9,123 bases of DNA from a candidate division NPL-UPA2 bacterium (GTDB taxonomy: Bacteria; NPL-UPA2; JAGMAN01): assembly GCA_021129695.1 (NCBI GenBank), contig JAJOKU010000048.1, forward strand, positions 1 through 9,123, given 5' to 3'. Shown here piece after piece: positions 1-8,061 of the stretch. The stretch's first letter is position 1. Each line of letters starts with the position of its first letter. Under the pieces are notes generated by a model, which was not told the DNA's origin, ran no database searches, and saw nothing but the letters and a program-made list of their open reading frames with translations. The translations under genes were made by a program, and so were the position numbers.

Positions 1-29
1 TGTAACCCATTGATTATCAAATAGTTACA
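1..29. promoter_or_regulatory. small inverted repeat upstream of the toxin-antitoxin pair
   Basis: The hexamer TGTAAC at 1-6 is the perfect reverse complement of GTTACA at 24-29, with 17 nt between them. It ends 24 nt before the chosen antitoxin start. Toxin-antitoxin operons are commonly autoregulated through dyads just upstream of the first gene, so this could be half-sites of an operator. The arms are only 6 bp and the window begins at the first arm, so chance is a real alternative. No convincing -35/-10 pair is visible here. Confidence 0.2.
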
Positions 30-53
30 AAAAGGGTGCGTAACTCGTGTTAT

Positions 54-368
54 ATGTCAAAGGCTAGTCATGTAATAGAGAAGGTGGGTGCTCACCCATA
101 TGTTGTTAGTAAAAAGGAGATCTCCCAGGGGACCCCTGTAATCACAGGCACCAGGGTCAGGGTGATCGATGTAGCCATTGAATACGATAGGCTCGGTTAC
201 ACTCCCGATCAGATCGTAGATGCCCATCCTCATCTTAATCTGGCTGAAGTTCACGATGCCCTTTCCTATTATTATGAGAACCAGAAGAAACTCGATGAGT
301 ATCTAAAGAAAAATCTTAGAAAGATCAGTCAAATTAGAAAAAGATATCCCTCTAAAGTTAACCATTGA
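54..368 (+). CDS. DUF433 family protein, probable antitoxin of a DUF433/DUF5615 pair
   Basis: A 104-aa protein with the DUF433 signature: a basic N-terminus, then GTPVITGTRVRV at residues 26-37, then a segment of the form GYTPDQIVDAHPHLNLAEVHDAL, and a charged helical tail rich in Lys and Arg. DUF433 proteins are small helix-turn-helix-like proteins that are often the upstream partner of a DUF5615 PIN-like protein; the pair is generally read as a VapBC-like toxin-antitoxin module, with DUF433 as DNA-binding antitoxin. I chose ATG 54 because homology begins well after it and the in-frame GTG at 36 has no room for a ribosome site; neither start has a strong Shine-Dalgarno. The stop lies 2 nt before the partner's ATG, which implies translational coupling. 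Family assignment is solid; the antitoxin role is inferred from family and context. Confidence 0.85.
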   Translation: MSKASHVIEKVGAHPYVVSKKEISQGTPVITGTRVRVIDVAIEYDRLGYTPDQIVDAHPHLNLAEVHDALSYYYENQKKLDEYLKKNLRKISQIRKRYPSKVNH

Positions 369-370
369 CC

Positions 371-715
371 ATGAGCAAGATCAAGATTTATACCGATGAG
401 GATGTCGATGTCGCAGTAGCGGAAGGACTTAAACGAAGGGGTGTGAAAGCATGGTCGGCAAGGGATGCGGGAAATCTTGGCTTGACTGATAAGGAACAGC
501 TGCAATATGTATTTAGGAACAAGGCCGCAATTTTTACACATGACGATGATTTTCCTATTGTGGCTGATGATTGGGCAAGGAAAGGGCAGGAACATGCAGG
601 AATAATTTACGTTCAAAGACAGAAATTGAGTGTTGGAGAATGCATCAGAAGATTAGAGCTTATCGTTGATATCCTGGATGCTGAGGAGATGAAGAACCAT
701 ATCGAGTTTCTATAG
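371..715 (+). CDS. DUF5615 PIN-like protein, probable toxin nuclease
   Basis: A 114-aa protein matching the DUF5615 PIN-like family, a compact nuclease-type fold. The acidic positions expected for metal binding are visible: D9-E10-D11 after the first strand, D40 and E42 in LTDKEQL, and the THDDDF motif at 56-61, followed by the family-typical HAGIIYV at 75-81. Nothing is missing relative to the family length. ATG 371 is preferred over the in-frame TTG at 365, because the family begins directly with a short strand (KIKIY) and then the first Asp. It follows the DUF433 gene by 2 nt, the usual order for this pair. A role as an RNA-cleaving toxin is the common inference from the PIN-like fold; no substrate can be read from the sequence. 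valS starts 19 nt downstream, so readthrough into valS is likely. Confidence 0.85.
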   Translation: MSKIKIYTDEDVDVAVAEGLKRRGVKAWSARDAGNLGLTDKEQLQYVFRNKAAIFTHDDDFPIVADDWARKGQEHAGIIYVQRQKLSVGECIRRLELIVDILDAEEMKNHIEFL

Positions 716-734
716 GGGCGGTTGAGCGGGAAAC

Positions 735-3512
735 ATGGAAAAGGGTATGGAAGGCAGGGACATACCAACTAAATATAATCCCAGGCCGGTAGAGGAGCGC
801 TGGTATCAGTTCTGGGAGGAGAAGGGATATTTTCAGGCTGAGGTTAATAAGAAGAAAAGACCTTACTGTATCGTCATCCCTCCTCCAAATATCACCGGGT
901 CACTTCACATGGGGCATGCCCTGAATAACACTCTTCAGGATATTCTTATCCGCTGGAAGAGGATGCAGGGTTACAATGCTCTCTGGATTCCGGGAGTGGA
1001 CCATGCTGGGATTGCTACTCAGAATGTGGTGGAGAAGGAGTTGGTTGAGGCCGGAATAAATCGGCATGAGTTAGGTCGAGAGAAGTTCGTGGAGAAGGTA
1101 TGGGAATGGAAGGCAAAATACGGGGAAACCATTATCCAGCAATTGAAGAGATTAGGTTGTGCCTGCGACTGGCGGCGCAGCCGATTCACCCTGGATGAGA
1201 GTTGTTCCCGGGCAGTCAGGGAAGAGTTCGTCCGGCTCCACCAGGAGAGGTTAATCTATCAGGCTAATTATATCATCAACTGGTGTCCCCGATGTCAAAC
1301 GGCCCTCTCTGATATTGAGGTAGAGCACCAGGAGATAAACGGAAAGCTTTACTATATTAACTATCCTCTGGAGAGTGGTCAGGACCAGCTCACCGTGGCT
1401 ACCACTCGTCCGGAGACAATGTTGGGAGATGTGGCCGTAGCTGTCCACCCGGATGACAAAAGATACCAACGATTTATAGGAAAGACTCTCATCCTTCCCC
1501 TGGTTGGTCGCCAGCTCCCCATAATTATTGATGAGCGGATTGACCCCTCCTTCGGCACGGGAGCAGTCAAGATTACCCCGGCTCACGACCCAGATGACTT
1601 TGAGATTGGAGTTAAGCAAAAACTTTCTCAGGTGGTAGTCATTGATGAGACCGGAAAGATGACTAAGGAAGCCGGTAATTATGCAGGTATGGATCGATAC
1701 CAGTGCCGAGAGGAAGTCCTCAAGGACCTGAAGACGCAGCGGTATTTAGTAAAGATTGAGGACTATATTCATTCCGTCGGACATTGTTACCGCTGCCATA
1801 CGGCCATTGAGCCCCTCATTTCTGAGCAGTGGTTTGTAAAGATGAAGGAACTGGCCCGTCCAGCCATAAGGGCGGTTAAGTCGGGCAGAATCACCTTTTT
1901 TCCCCATCGCTGGACGAAGGTTTACCTCAACTGGATGGAGAATATAAGAGACTGGTGCATCTCCCGTCAGATATGGTGGGGACATCAACTTCCGGTCTGG
2001 CACTGCCGCAACTGCCAGCACCTTAATGTGAGCCAGGAAGAACCAAATAGCTGCGAGAAGTGCGGTAGCTCTGATTTAGAACAGGACCAGAATGTCCTGG
2101 ATACCTGGTTCAGTTCAGCCCTCTGGCCCTTCTCCACCCTGGGTTGGCCAGAGGAAACAGAGGATTTAGCCTATTTCTATCCCACTTCTACTTTAGTCAC
2201 CGGACATGAAATTATCTATTTCTGGGTGGCCCGGATGATTATGATGGGCTTGAAGTTTCGAGGAGATATTCCCTTCCATGAGGTCTATATCCATGGAATA
2301 GTGCGCGATAGGGAAGGGAGAAAAATGAGCAAGTCCCTGGGAAATGTCATTGACCCCTTAGAGACCATGGAAGAATATGGAACGGATGCCCTTCGTTTAG
2401 CCTTAGCTCAAGCTTCTACCCTGGGAGGACAGGATATCTTCTTGAGTCGGGAGAGATTGGAGGGGACGAGGAACTTTGCTAATAAGCTCTGGAACGTCTC
2501 CCGCTTTATCCTGTTAAATACAGAGGATTTCAATTTCAAGGGAACTAAGCAGAAGAGCTTGAAATTTGATGAAGACGATGAATATATTATCAGTCGGCTA
2601 AATCAGATTATAAGAGAGGTAACCAATTCTTTATCAGCATATAAGTTCAGCGAAGCCAGCCAGGCTATCTATGAATTTCTCTGGCATGAATTCTGTGACT
2701 GGTATGTGGAGTTAAGCAAGCTGCGCCTACCCGTTCGCTACAGCTTATGCAGTACTGCACCTAAAGTGCTGTACGCTCAGGGTTGCCTATCTGGTTGTCC
2801 CGAGCCCCTAAACGGGACTGCTTCGCGGCAGAGCGAGGGGCTACAGGGTGATAAAGATGAGGAGGAGAGAAGAACGGCCCAGTGGGTGCTTCACTATGTG
2901 TTAAGAAATGTCCTCAAGCTTCTTCATCCCTATATGCCCTTTATTACTGAGGAGATCTGGCAGCACTTAGCTGGCACCGAAGGAAGCATCATGCTCTCTG
3001 CCTGGCCCCGCTTTCTGAGAAAGAGAGTGAATGAAAAAGCCATCGGCAGAGCCAGGAAGAAGTATGAGGTGATTACCGCCGAGAGGAGGATAAGAAGCGG
3101 ATGGAACATCCCTCTCAAAAGGAAATTAGAGCATGTCATCAAACCAGTAAACCGAGAAGAGAAGGAGATTTTAGAGCGCAGCCGAGAAAAGTTCACCCAG
3201 CTCCTCCCCTCCAGCCAGCTAACCATTGATGAGAATTATGAGCCCTCCGGCAATCTTATCTCCGAGGTTACGCCTTCTGGAACGACAATCTTTGTCAATT
3301 TAGGAGAGGCAGTGGACTTAGAGCGGGAGAGGGAGAAGCATCGCAAAGAGATTGCAAAAATAGAGGAAGAACTGAAGAGAGTTGACAGGAAATTAAGTAG
3401 CGCTGATTTCCTGGAGAAGGCTCCCCAGGAGATTGTAGAAAAGGAAAAGAATAAAAGAGACGAATACGAAACCAGAATATCCCAGCTCCTAAAGACCCTA
3501 AAGAAGAAATAA
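735..3512 (+). CDS. valS: valine--tRNA ligase (ValRS), with an internal insertion
   Basis: A 925-aa class I aminoacyl-tRNA synthetase that charges tRNA-Val with valine in the cytoplasm. Visible in order: the HIGH-type motif HMGH at 58-61 in [13 protein letters not shown]; the CP1 editing domain, with [10 protein letters not shown] at 223-232 and [17 protein letters not shown] from 274; Cys-pair zinc-ribbon segments (WCPRC, HCYRCH, HCRNC...CEKCG); the signature KMSKS at 530-534; the anticodon-binding helical domain, with [13 protein letters not shown] at 730-742; and the ValRS-specific C-terminal coiled coil from about 861, including [14 protein letters not shown]. The frame is intact. Most ValRS are about 880 aa; the excess is explained by about 40 residues (666-705) of low-complexity, repeat-derived sequence inside the anticodon-binding region (separate entry). 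ATG 735 is chosen, with a GAGCGGG-like site upstream; ATG 747 is possible but has its purines too close. uvrB begins 5 nt after the stop, which implies cotranscription. Confidence 0.98.
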   Translation: MEKGMEGRDIPTKYNPRPVEERWYQFWEEKGYFQAEVNKKKRPYCIVIPPPNITGSLHMGHALNNTLQDILIRWKRMQGYNALWIPGVDHAGIATQNVVEKELVEAGINRHELGREKFVEKVWEWKAKYGETIIQQLKRLGCACDWRRSRFTLDESCSRAVREEFVRLHQERLIYQANYIINWCPRCQTALSDIEVEHQEINGKLYYINYPLESGQDQLTVATTRPETMLGDVAVAVHPDDKRYQRFIGKTLILPLVGRQLPIIIDERIDPSFGTGAVKITPAHDPDDFEIGVKQKLSQVVVIDETGKMTKEAGNYAGMDRYQCREEVLKDLKTQRYLVKIEDYIHSVGHCYRCHTAIEPLISEQWFVKMKELARPAIRAVKSGRITFFPHRWTKVYLNWMENIRDWCISRQIWWGHQLPVWHCRNCQHLNVSQEEPNSCEKCGSSDLEQDQNVLDTWFSSALWPFSTLGWPEETEDLAYFYPTSTLVTGHEIIYFWVARMIMMGLKFRGDIPFHEVYIHGIVRDREGRKMSKSLGNVIDPLETMEEYGTDALRLALAQASTLGGQDIFLSRERLEGTRNFANKLWNVSRFILLNTEDFNFKGTKQKSLKFDEDDEYIISRLNQIIREVTNSLSAYKFSEASQAIYEFLWHEFCDWYVELSKLRLPVRYSLCSTAPKVLYAQGCLSGCPEPLNGTASRQSEGLQGDKDEEERRTAQWVLHYVLRNVLKLLHPYMPFITEEIWQHLAGTEGSIMLSAWPRFLRKRVNEKAIGRARKKYEVITAERRIRSGWNIPLKRKLEHVIKPVNREEKEILERSREKFTQLLPSSQLTIDENYEPSGNLISEVTPSGTTIFVNLGEAVDLEREREKHRKEIAKIEEELKRVDRKLSSADFLEKAPQEIVEKEKNKRDEYETRISQLLKTLKKK
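2730..2849 (+). repeat. in-frame palindromic insertion within valS
   Basis: About 120 nt (valS codons 666-705) interrupt the usual transition from the [11 protein letters not shown] helix to the next conserved helix ([11 protein letters not shown]). The DNA is packed with inverted repeats. One hairpin pairs 2752-2760 with 2766-2774 (8 of 9 pairs, loop CTAAA). Another pairs GTCCCG 2797-2802 with CGGGAC 2813-2818. AGCCCCT 2803-2809 pairs with AGGGGCT 2836-2842 and encloses CTGC 2818-2821 / GCAG 2828-2831. The last three overlap and are alternative folds. The encoded peptide is unlike the flanks (rich in Cys, Ser, Gly and Pro). Length is close to a multiple of three and contains no stop. This resembles the principle of Rickettsia palindromic elements inside genes; the exact element is not identified and its ends are approximate. 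Confidence 0.7.
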
Positions 3513-3517
3513 ACCTA

Positions 3518-5512
<1,995 letters not shown>

Positions 5513-5611
5513 AAAATCTCTTATTTCGCTCCTCGCCCCGGGATATTCTGAGAAGTCCGCTGCCCACGGTAAGAGAGATTTGAAAGAAGTTCTCCACTGG
5601 GAGCAGTTCTA

Positions 5612-5884
5612 ATGACCATGACGGATGAGACCATCCTTGGTGAATTGGAAGCAATTGCTGATAAACTGCAGATAGAGATCAGGTATGAACCCTTGGACAG
5701 TAGAGGTGGTCTCTGCAAGGTGAGGGGGGAGACGCTTATCATTGTCAATGAATCCTTGCCAGTTGAGGAGAAGGTTAAGGTAATTGCAGGTGAGCTCGGC
5801 AATTTGAACACCACAGGAATATTCATGTTGCCGAAGGTAAGGGAGATTATTGAAAACTCTACTCATAGAAATTTATTGATTTAG
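5612..5884 (+). CDS. small conserved-looking protein of unknown function
   Basis: A 90-aa soluble protein with no signal peptide or membrane segment. It contains an N-terminal helix (ELEAIADKLQIEIRYEPLD), a central RGGLCKVRG turn at 31-39 with a single Cys, a strand TLIIVNESL, and a helix leading to MLPKVREIIE at 72-81. This pattern (RGGLC, IIVN, P-x-VRE) looks like a small uncharacterised family I have seen near housekeeping genes; I cannot name a function. GGGAG at 5599-5603, 8 nt before ATG 5612, supports this start over ATG 5618. That site sits in a minor hairpin, CTCC 5592-5595 / GGAG 5600-5603. The last residues (from about 82) may not be native: they lie where the HflX-like scrap begins in another frame, so the original C-terminus could have been replaced by a junction. 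Confidence 0.65.
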   Translation: MTMTDETILGELEAIADKLQIEIRYEPLDSRGGLCKVRGETLIIVNESLPVEEKVKVIAGELGNLNTTGIFMLPKVREIIENSTHRNLLI

Positions 5885-5967
5885 TTAAGACGGCAGGTTA
5901 TACTGTAATCAATAGTTTAGTATTGGAAGGCAAAGGAAGTGACCACATAAACTATTTCAGCCAGGGG
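5869..5967 (+). pseudogene. HflX N-terminal fragment (degraded)
   Basis: Translated from AAA 5869, 33 codons carry a segment that reads FIDLVKTAGYTVINSLVLE and ends in NYFSQG before a TAA at 5968. Known HflX GTPases have the same arrangement in their N-terminal domain: a helix ending in L-V-x-(S/T)-A-G, a strand, then a P/H-rich turn leading to Y-F/I-x-G-x-G-K. E. coli HflX has LVSSAG followed by KYFVGEGK. There is no start codon and nothing downstream continues into the GTPase domain: the frame stops and the methyltransferase begins 9 nt later. It overlaps the end of the 90-aa gene in a different frame. Read as a remnant of an hflX gene truncated at both ends; the segment is short, so the call is tentative. 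Confidence 0.4.
5876..5904 (+). promoter_or_regulatory. sigma-70-type promoter for the methyltransferase-endonuclease genes
   Basis: TTGATT at 5876-5881 (4 of 6 to TTGACA) and TATACT at 5899-5904 (5 of 6 to TATAAT) are separated by exactly 17 nt. Transcription would start near 5911, leaving a leader of about 65 nt before the methyltransferase ATG at 5976. The hexamers lie inside the HflX-like fragment, so they may be incidental or recruited. Confidence 0.4.
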
Positions 5968-5975
5968 TAAGAAAT

Positions 5976-6849
5976 ATGGATGTGTGGTATAAAATATTTC
6001 AGAAAGATTGCCTTAAATGGCTTAACAACTACTCAGCAGACAATATCCATCTTACTTTCGTTGACCCACCTTTCAGGCAGGGAAAGGATTATAGATTTTT
6101 CGACGACAATCAGCCTGAGGAAAGATATTGGACCTGGCTGAAAGAGGTTCTGTCAAAAATCTCCAAGATTACAGTTAAGGGTGGCGCCATCTACTTTATG
6201 CAAAGAGAAAAAAAACACAGAACATGTACTAAGAATACTCAGAGAGACTGGATGGACATTCCAAAATCTGATTGTCTGGAAGAAAAAAACATCAGCAGTT
6301 CCATCTGAAGTTAGATATTCCAAACAACACCAAATTATTGCTTTTGCTACAAAGGGAGAAAGACCAAGGGTGTTCAACAAATTACGTGTGGATTTGCCGA
6401 TTCCCCCTGAATATAAGTATGAGAGAGTTAATGGAGTCTATCTTACAGATGTATGGGACGATATTAGAGAATTAACATCGGGATATTTTGCAGGAGACGA
6501 AGCAATAAGAGATGCCAAAGGCAATAGGGTTCATACACAACAATCTCCTATAGCCTTGCTCTTAAGAATTATTCTGGTATCTACTATGCCTGGGGATACT
6601 GTATTAGACCCCTTTAGTGGGACAGGAGTGACCTTAGTTGTTGCTTATCAGTTGGGGCGAAATTCTATAGGCGTAGAAATAGATCCAGACTACGTCAGAA
6701 TTATTGCCTCGCGTTTAAATGATTTTAGACATGCTGATGATATTATGAAATATTATAATTATTACAGACACACAAAAAATTTGAAGGAGATATGGCGCAC
6801 CGATAAAGCTTCGGTAATTGTCGAAGAAAAGCAAATGGAATTATTCTAA
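5976..6849 (+). pseudogene. beta-class DNA methyltransferase (N6-adenine or N4-cytosine), frameshifted
   Basis: The frame from ATG 5976 contains motif IV DPPF at residues 30-33 and a strand GGAIYFMQREK, then runs into an A8 tract (6208-6215) and out of homology, stopping at 6308. The continuation lies in the next frame up to TAA 6849: HVLRILRETGWTFQNLIVWKKK, a middle segment likely to be the target-recognition region, and C-terminal motif I DPFSGTG (about 211-217) followed by GVEID. Ignoring one A gives a 290-aa protein of normal length and beta-class order (motif IV first, AdoMet-binding motif I last; N6_N4_Mtase family). DPPF suggests adenine-N6 over cytosine-N4 but does not decide it. AGGGG at 5963-5967, 8 nt upstream, supports the start. 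It would protect host sites from the neighbouring nuclease. A true frameshift, a sequencing error or transcript slippage are all possible. Confidence 0.8.
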
Positions 6850-6850
6850 A

Positions 6851-7841
6851 ATGTATGAATATATTGACGGTGCAGACCTTTTTGTTGGTATAATTAATGC
6901 TTTGAAGACAGGACAAATTAATCCTCACTCACCGCTGGAAGAAATAACCTTAAAAGCAGGCAAAGATAATTTCTCTTATATCGATAATCGTAGAGATGCA
7001 AAGGGGGAATATGACTACGATTTATGGGAGGCTACTAAAAATCAATTTGAAAATGGAAAAGAATTTGTAAATTGGATTAAAAATAGACTAAACGAGAAAC
7101 TTCTGTATTCCAAATCCGAGCAATTTCCAGATTTTATATTGAAGGTGAGAAAGCATGCAGGTAAATTGATTTGTGGTAGTTTGTTAGAATTAAAAGACTC
7201 AAAAGGAGGTATTGTAGCATCGTTCAACTCGACACTTCCCACAAAATACAAAAGTCTTGAGGAAATAAGTGTAATTAATGGCGGAAACCTTGTATCAAGA
7301 GTTGCTTCAATTATAGATGGGGAATTATCCTCGGAAAGATCCTACTATACTTTTGAGAGAAGATGTTTTTATCTTGTAAGAACACACGCCGGTAAAGATG
7401 ACAAAATAAAAATTTCGCTTGTGGACGGCTCGTTTTTTTGAAACAGTCCCTAAGGAACATCTTATCTATCAAATGTTTCTGAATATTTTACGCAACCACT
7501 TGGAGAAAAAAGAAATCAAAATCTCTCCCGATACCTTCGTTGAGATTGAAAACGCTCTTTCGCATATCACAGATCAAACAATAATAGCAAGTTCGCAGAT
7601 CATCGAAAAAGCTTCTGTGCGACCTCGGCCGAGGATTATGGCTGAGGTGCATTCTGAAGGAAATCCTCATAGCAATTTTTATCCAGAAATCTCAGAGCGA
7701 AGCTTAAATTTCATTATTGAAGCATCCGTATACGAGGAAAAACTTGCCGAGATAATATCTCAAAAAGTGCCTGAGATAGAGATGTTTACTATTCACCACA
7801 AAAGGAATGGGAAACACATCGTCTTTCAATTTAGATTCTAA
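6851..7841 (+). pseudogene. putative type II restriction endonuclease, frameshifted
   Basis: From ATG 6851 the frame encodes 196 residues, ending VDGSFF at a TGA formed by a T7 run (7433-7439). Dropping one T joins it to FETVPKEHLIYQMFLNIL and on to TAA 7841, giving about 329 aa. PD at 93-94 followed by ELK at 113-115 (LLELKDSKGG), then ASFNSTLPTKYK, fits a PD-(D/E)xK nuclease core. I do not recognise the subfamily or recognition site. The start is 1 nt after the methyltransferase stop, so the two are coupled, the usual layout of a type II restriction-modification pair. The C-terminal portion (IENALSHITDQTIIA..., RPRPRIMAEV) has no motif I can name. Endonuclease identity rests on the motif plus position beside a methylase; an unrelated protein is less likely but not excluded. 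Base composition is visibly more A+T-rich than valS or uvrB. Confidence 0.6.
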
Positions 7842-7856
7842 TTTATATGCTCATTC

Positions 7857-7942
7857 GTCTAACACAGTTTGTGGCTTCACTGCTTCGCACCTTCATCCAA
7901 ATTCGCCTTCGGAGAACTTCACATGCACTCAAAGCGTTAAAC
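7857..7942 (+). other. attC-like recombination site at the 3' end of the restriction-modification block
   Basis: GTCTAAC at 7857-7863 fits the R'' consensus RYYYAAC, and GTTAAAC at 7936-7942, preceded by GC, fits the R' consensus GTTRRRY. They pair with one mismatch. Between them partial complementarity exists: TTTG 7868-7871 with CAAA 7930-7933, or TGTG 7870-7873 with CACA 7920-7923 plus TTC 7876-7878 with GAA 7914-7916. A small hairpin, TTCGCC 7902-7907 / GGAGAA 7911-7916, has one mismatch. The 86-bp length is within the attC range, and it lies 16 nt after the last cassette stop, where a cassette's attC should be. L-box pairing is imperfect, no integrase gene or second attC is seen, and no matching cassette boundary was found near 5968, so this remains a candidate. 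Confidence 0.3.
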
Positions 7943-8003
7943 AAAAGCTACTCCATTTTAAATGTTCTTAGTTTAGAGGTCAATTTTTTTCACGGCTCAT
8001 CAG

Positions 8004-8031
8004 TTGAAATAATTAAGAATAAATTTTTAAG
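8004..8031 (+). promoter_or_regulatory. weak promoter candidate for nadC
   Basis: TTGAAA at 8004-8009 (4 of 6 to TTGACA) is followed after 16 nt by TTTAAG at 8026-8031 (4 of 6 to TATAAT), within an A+T-rich stretch that otherwise shows no gene. nadC would begin about 25 nt after the predicted transcription start. A+T-rich DNA yields such matches easily. Confidence 0.2.
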
Positions 8032-8061
8032 AGCTCAGATAGATAAGAGGTGGGAGTTGAA

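Noticed and set aside
6208..6215. Programmed -1 ribosomal frameshift at the A8 run
   Set aside because: Joining the two methyltransferase frames needs +1 (or -2), not -1, so a classical slippery heptamer would not restore the protein. Loss of one A by mutation, slippage or error fits instead.
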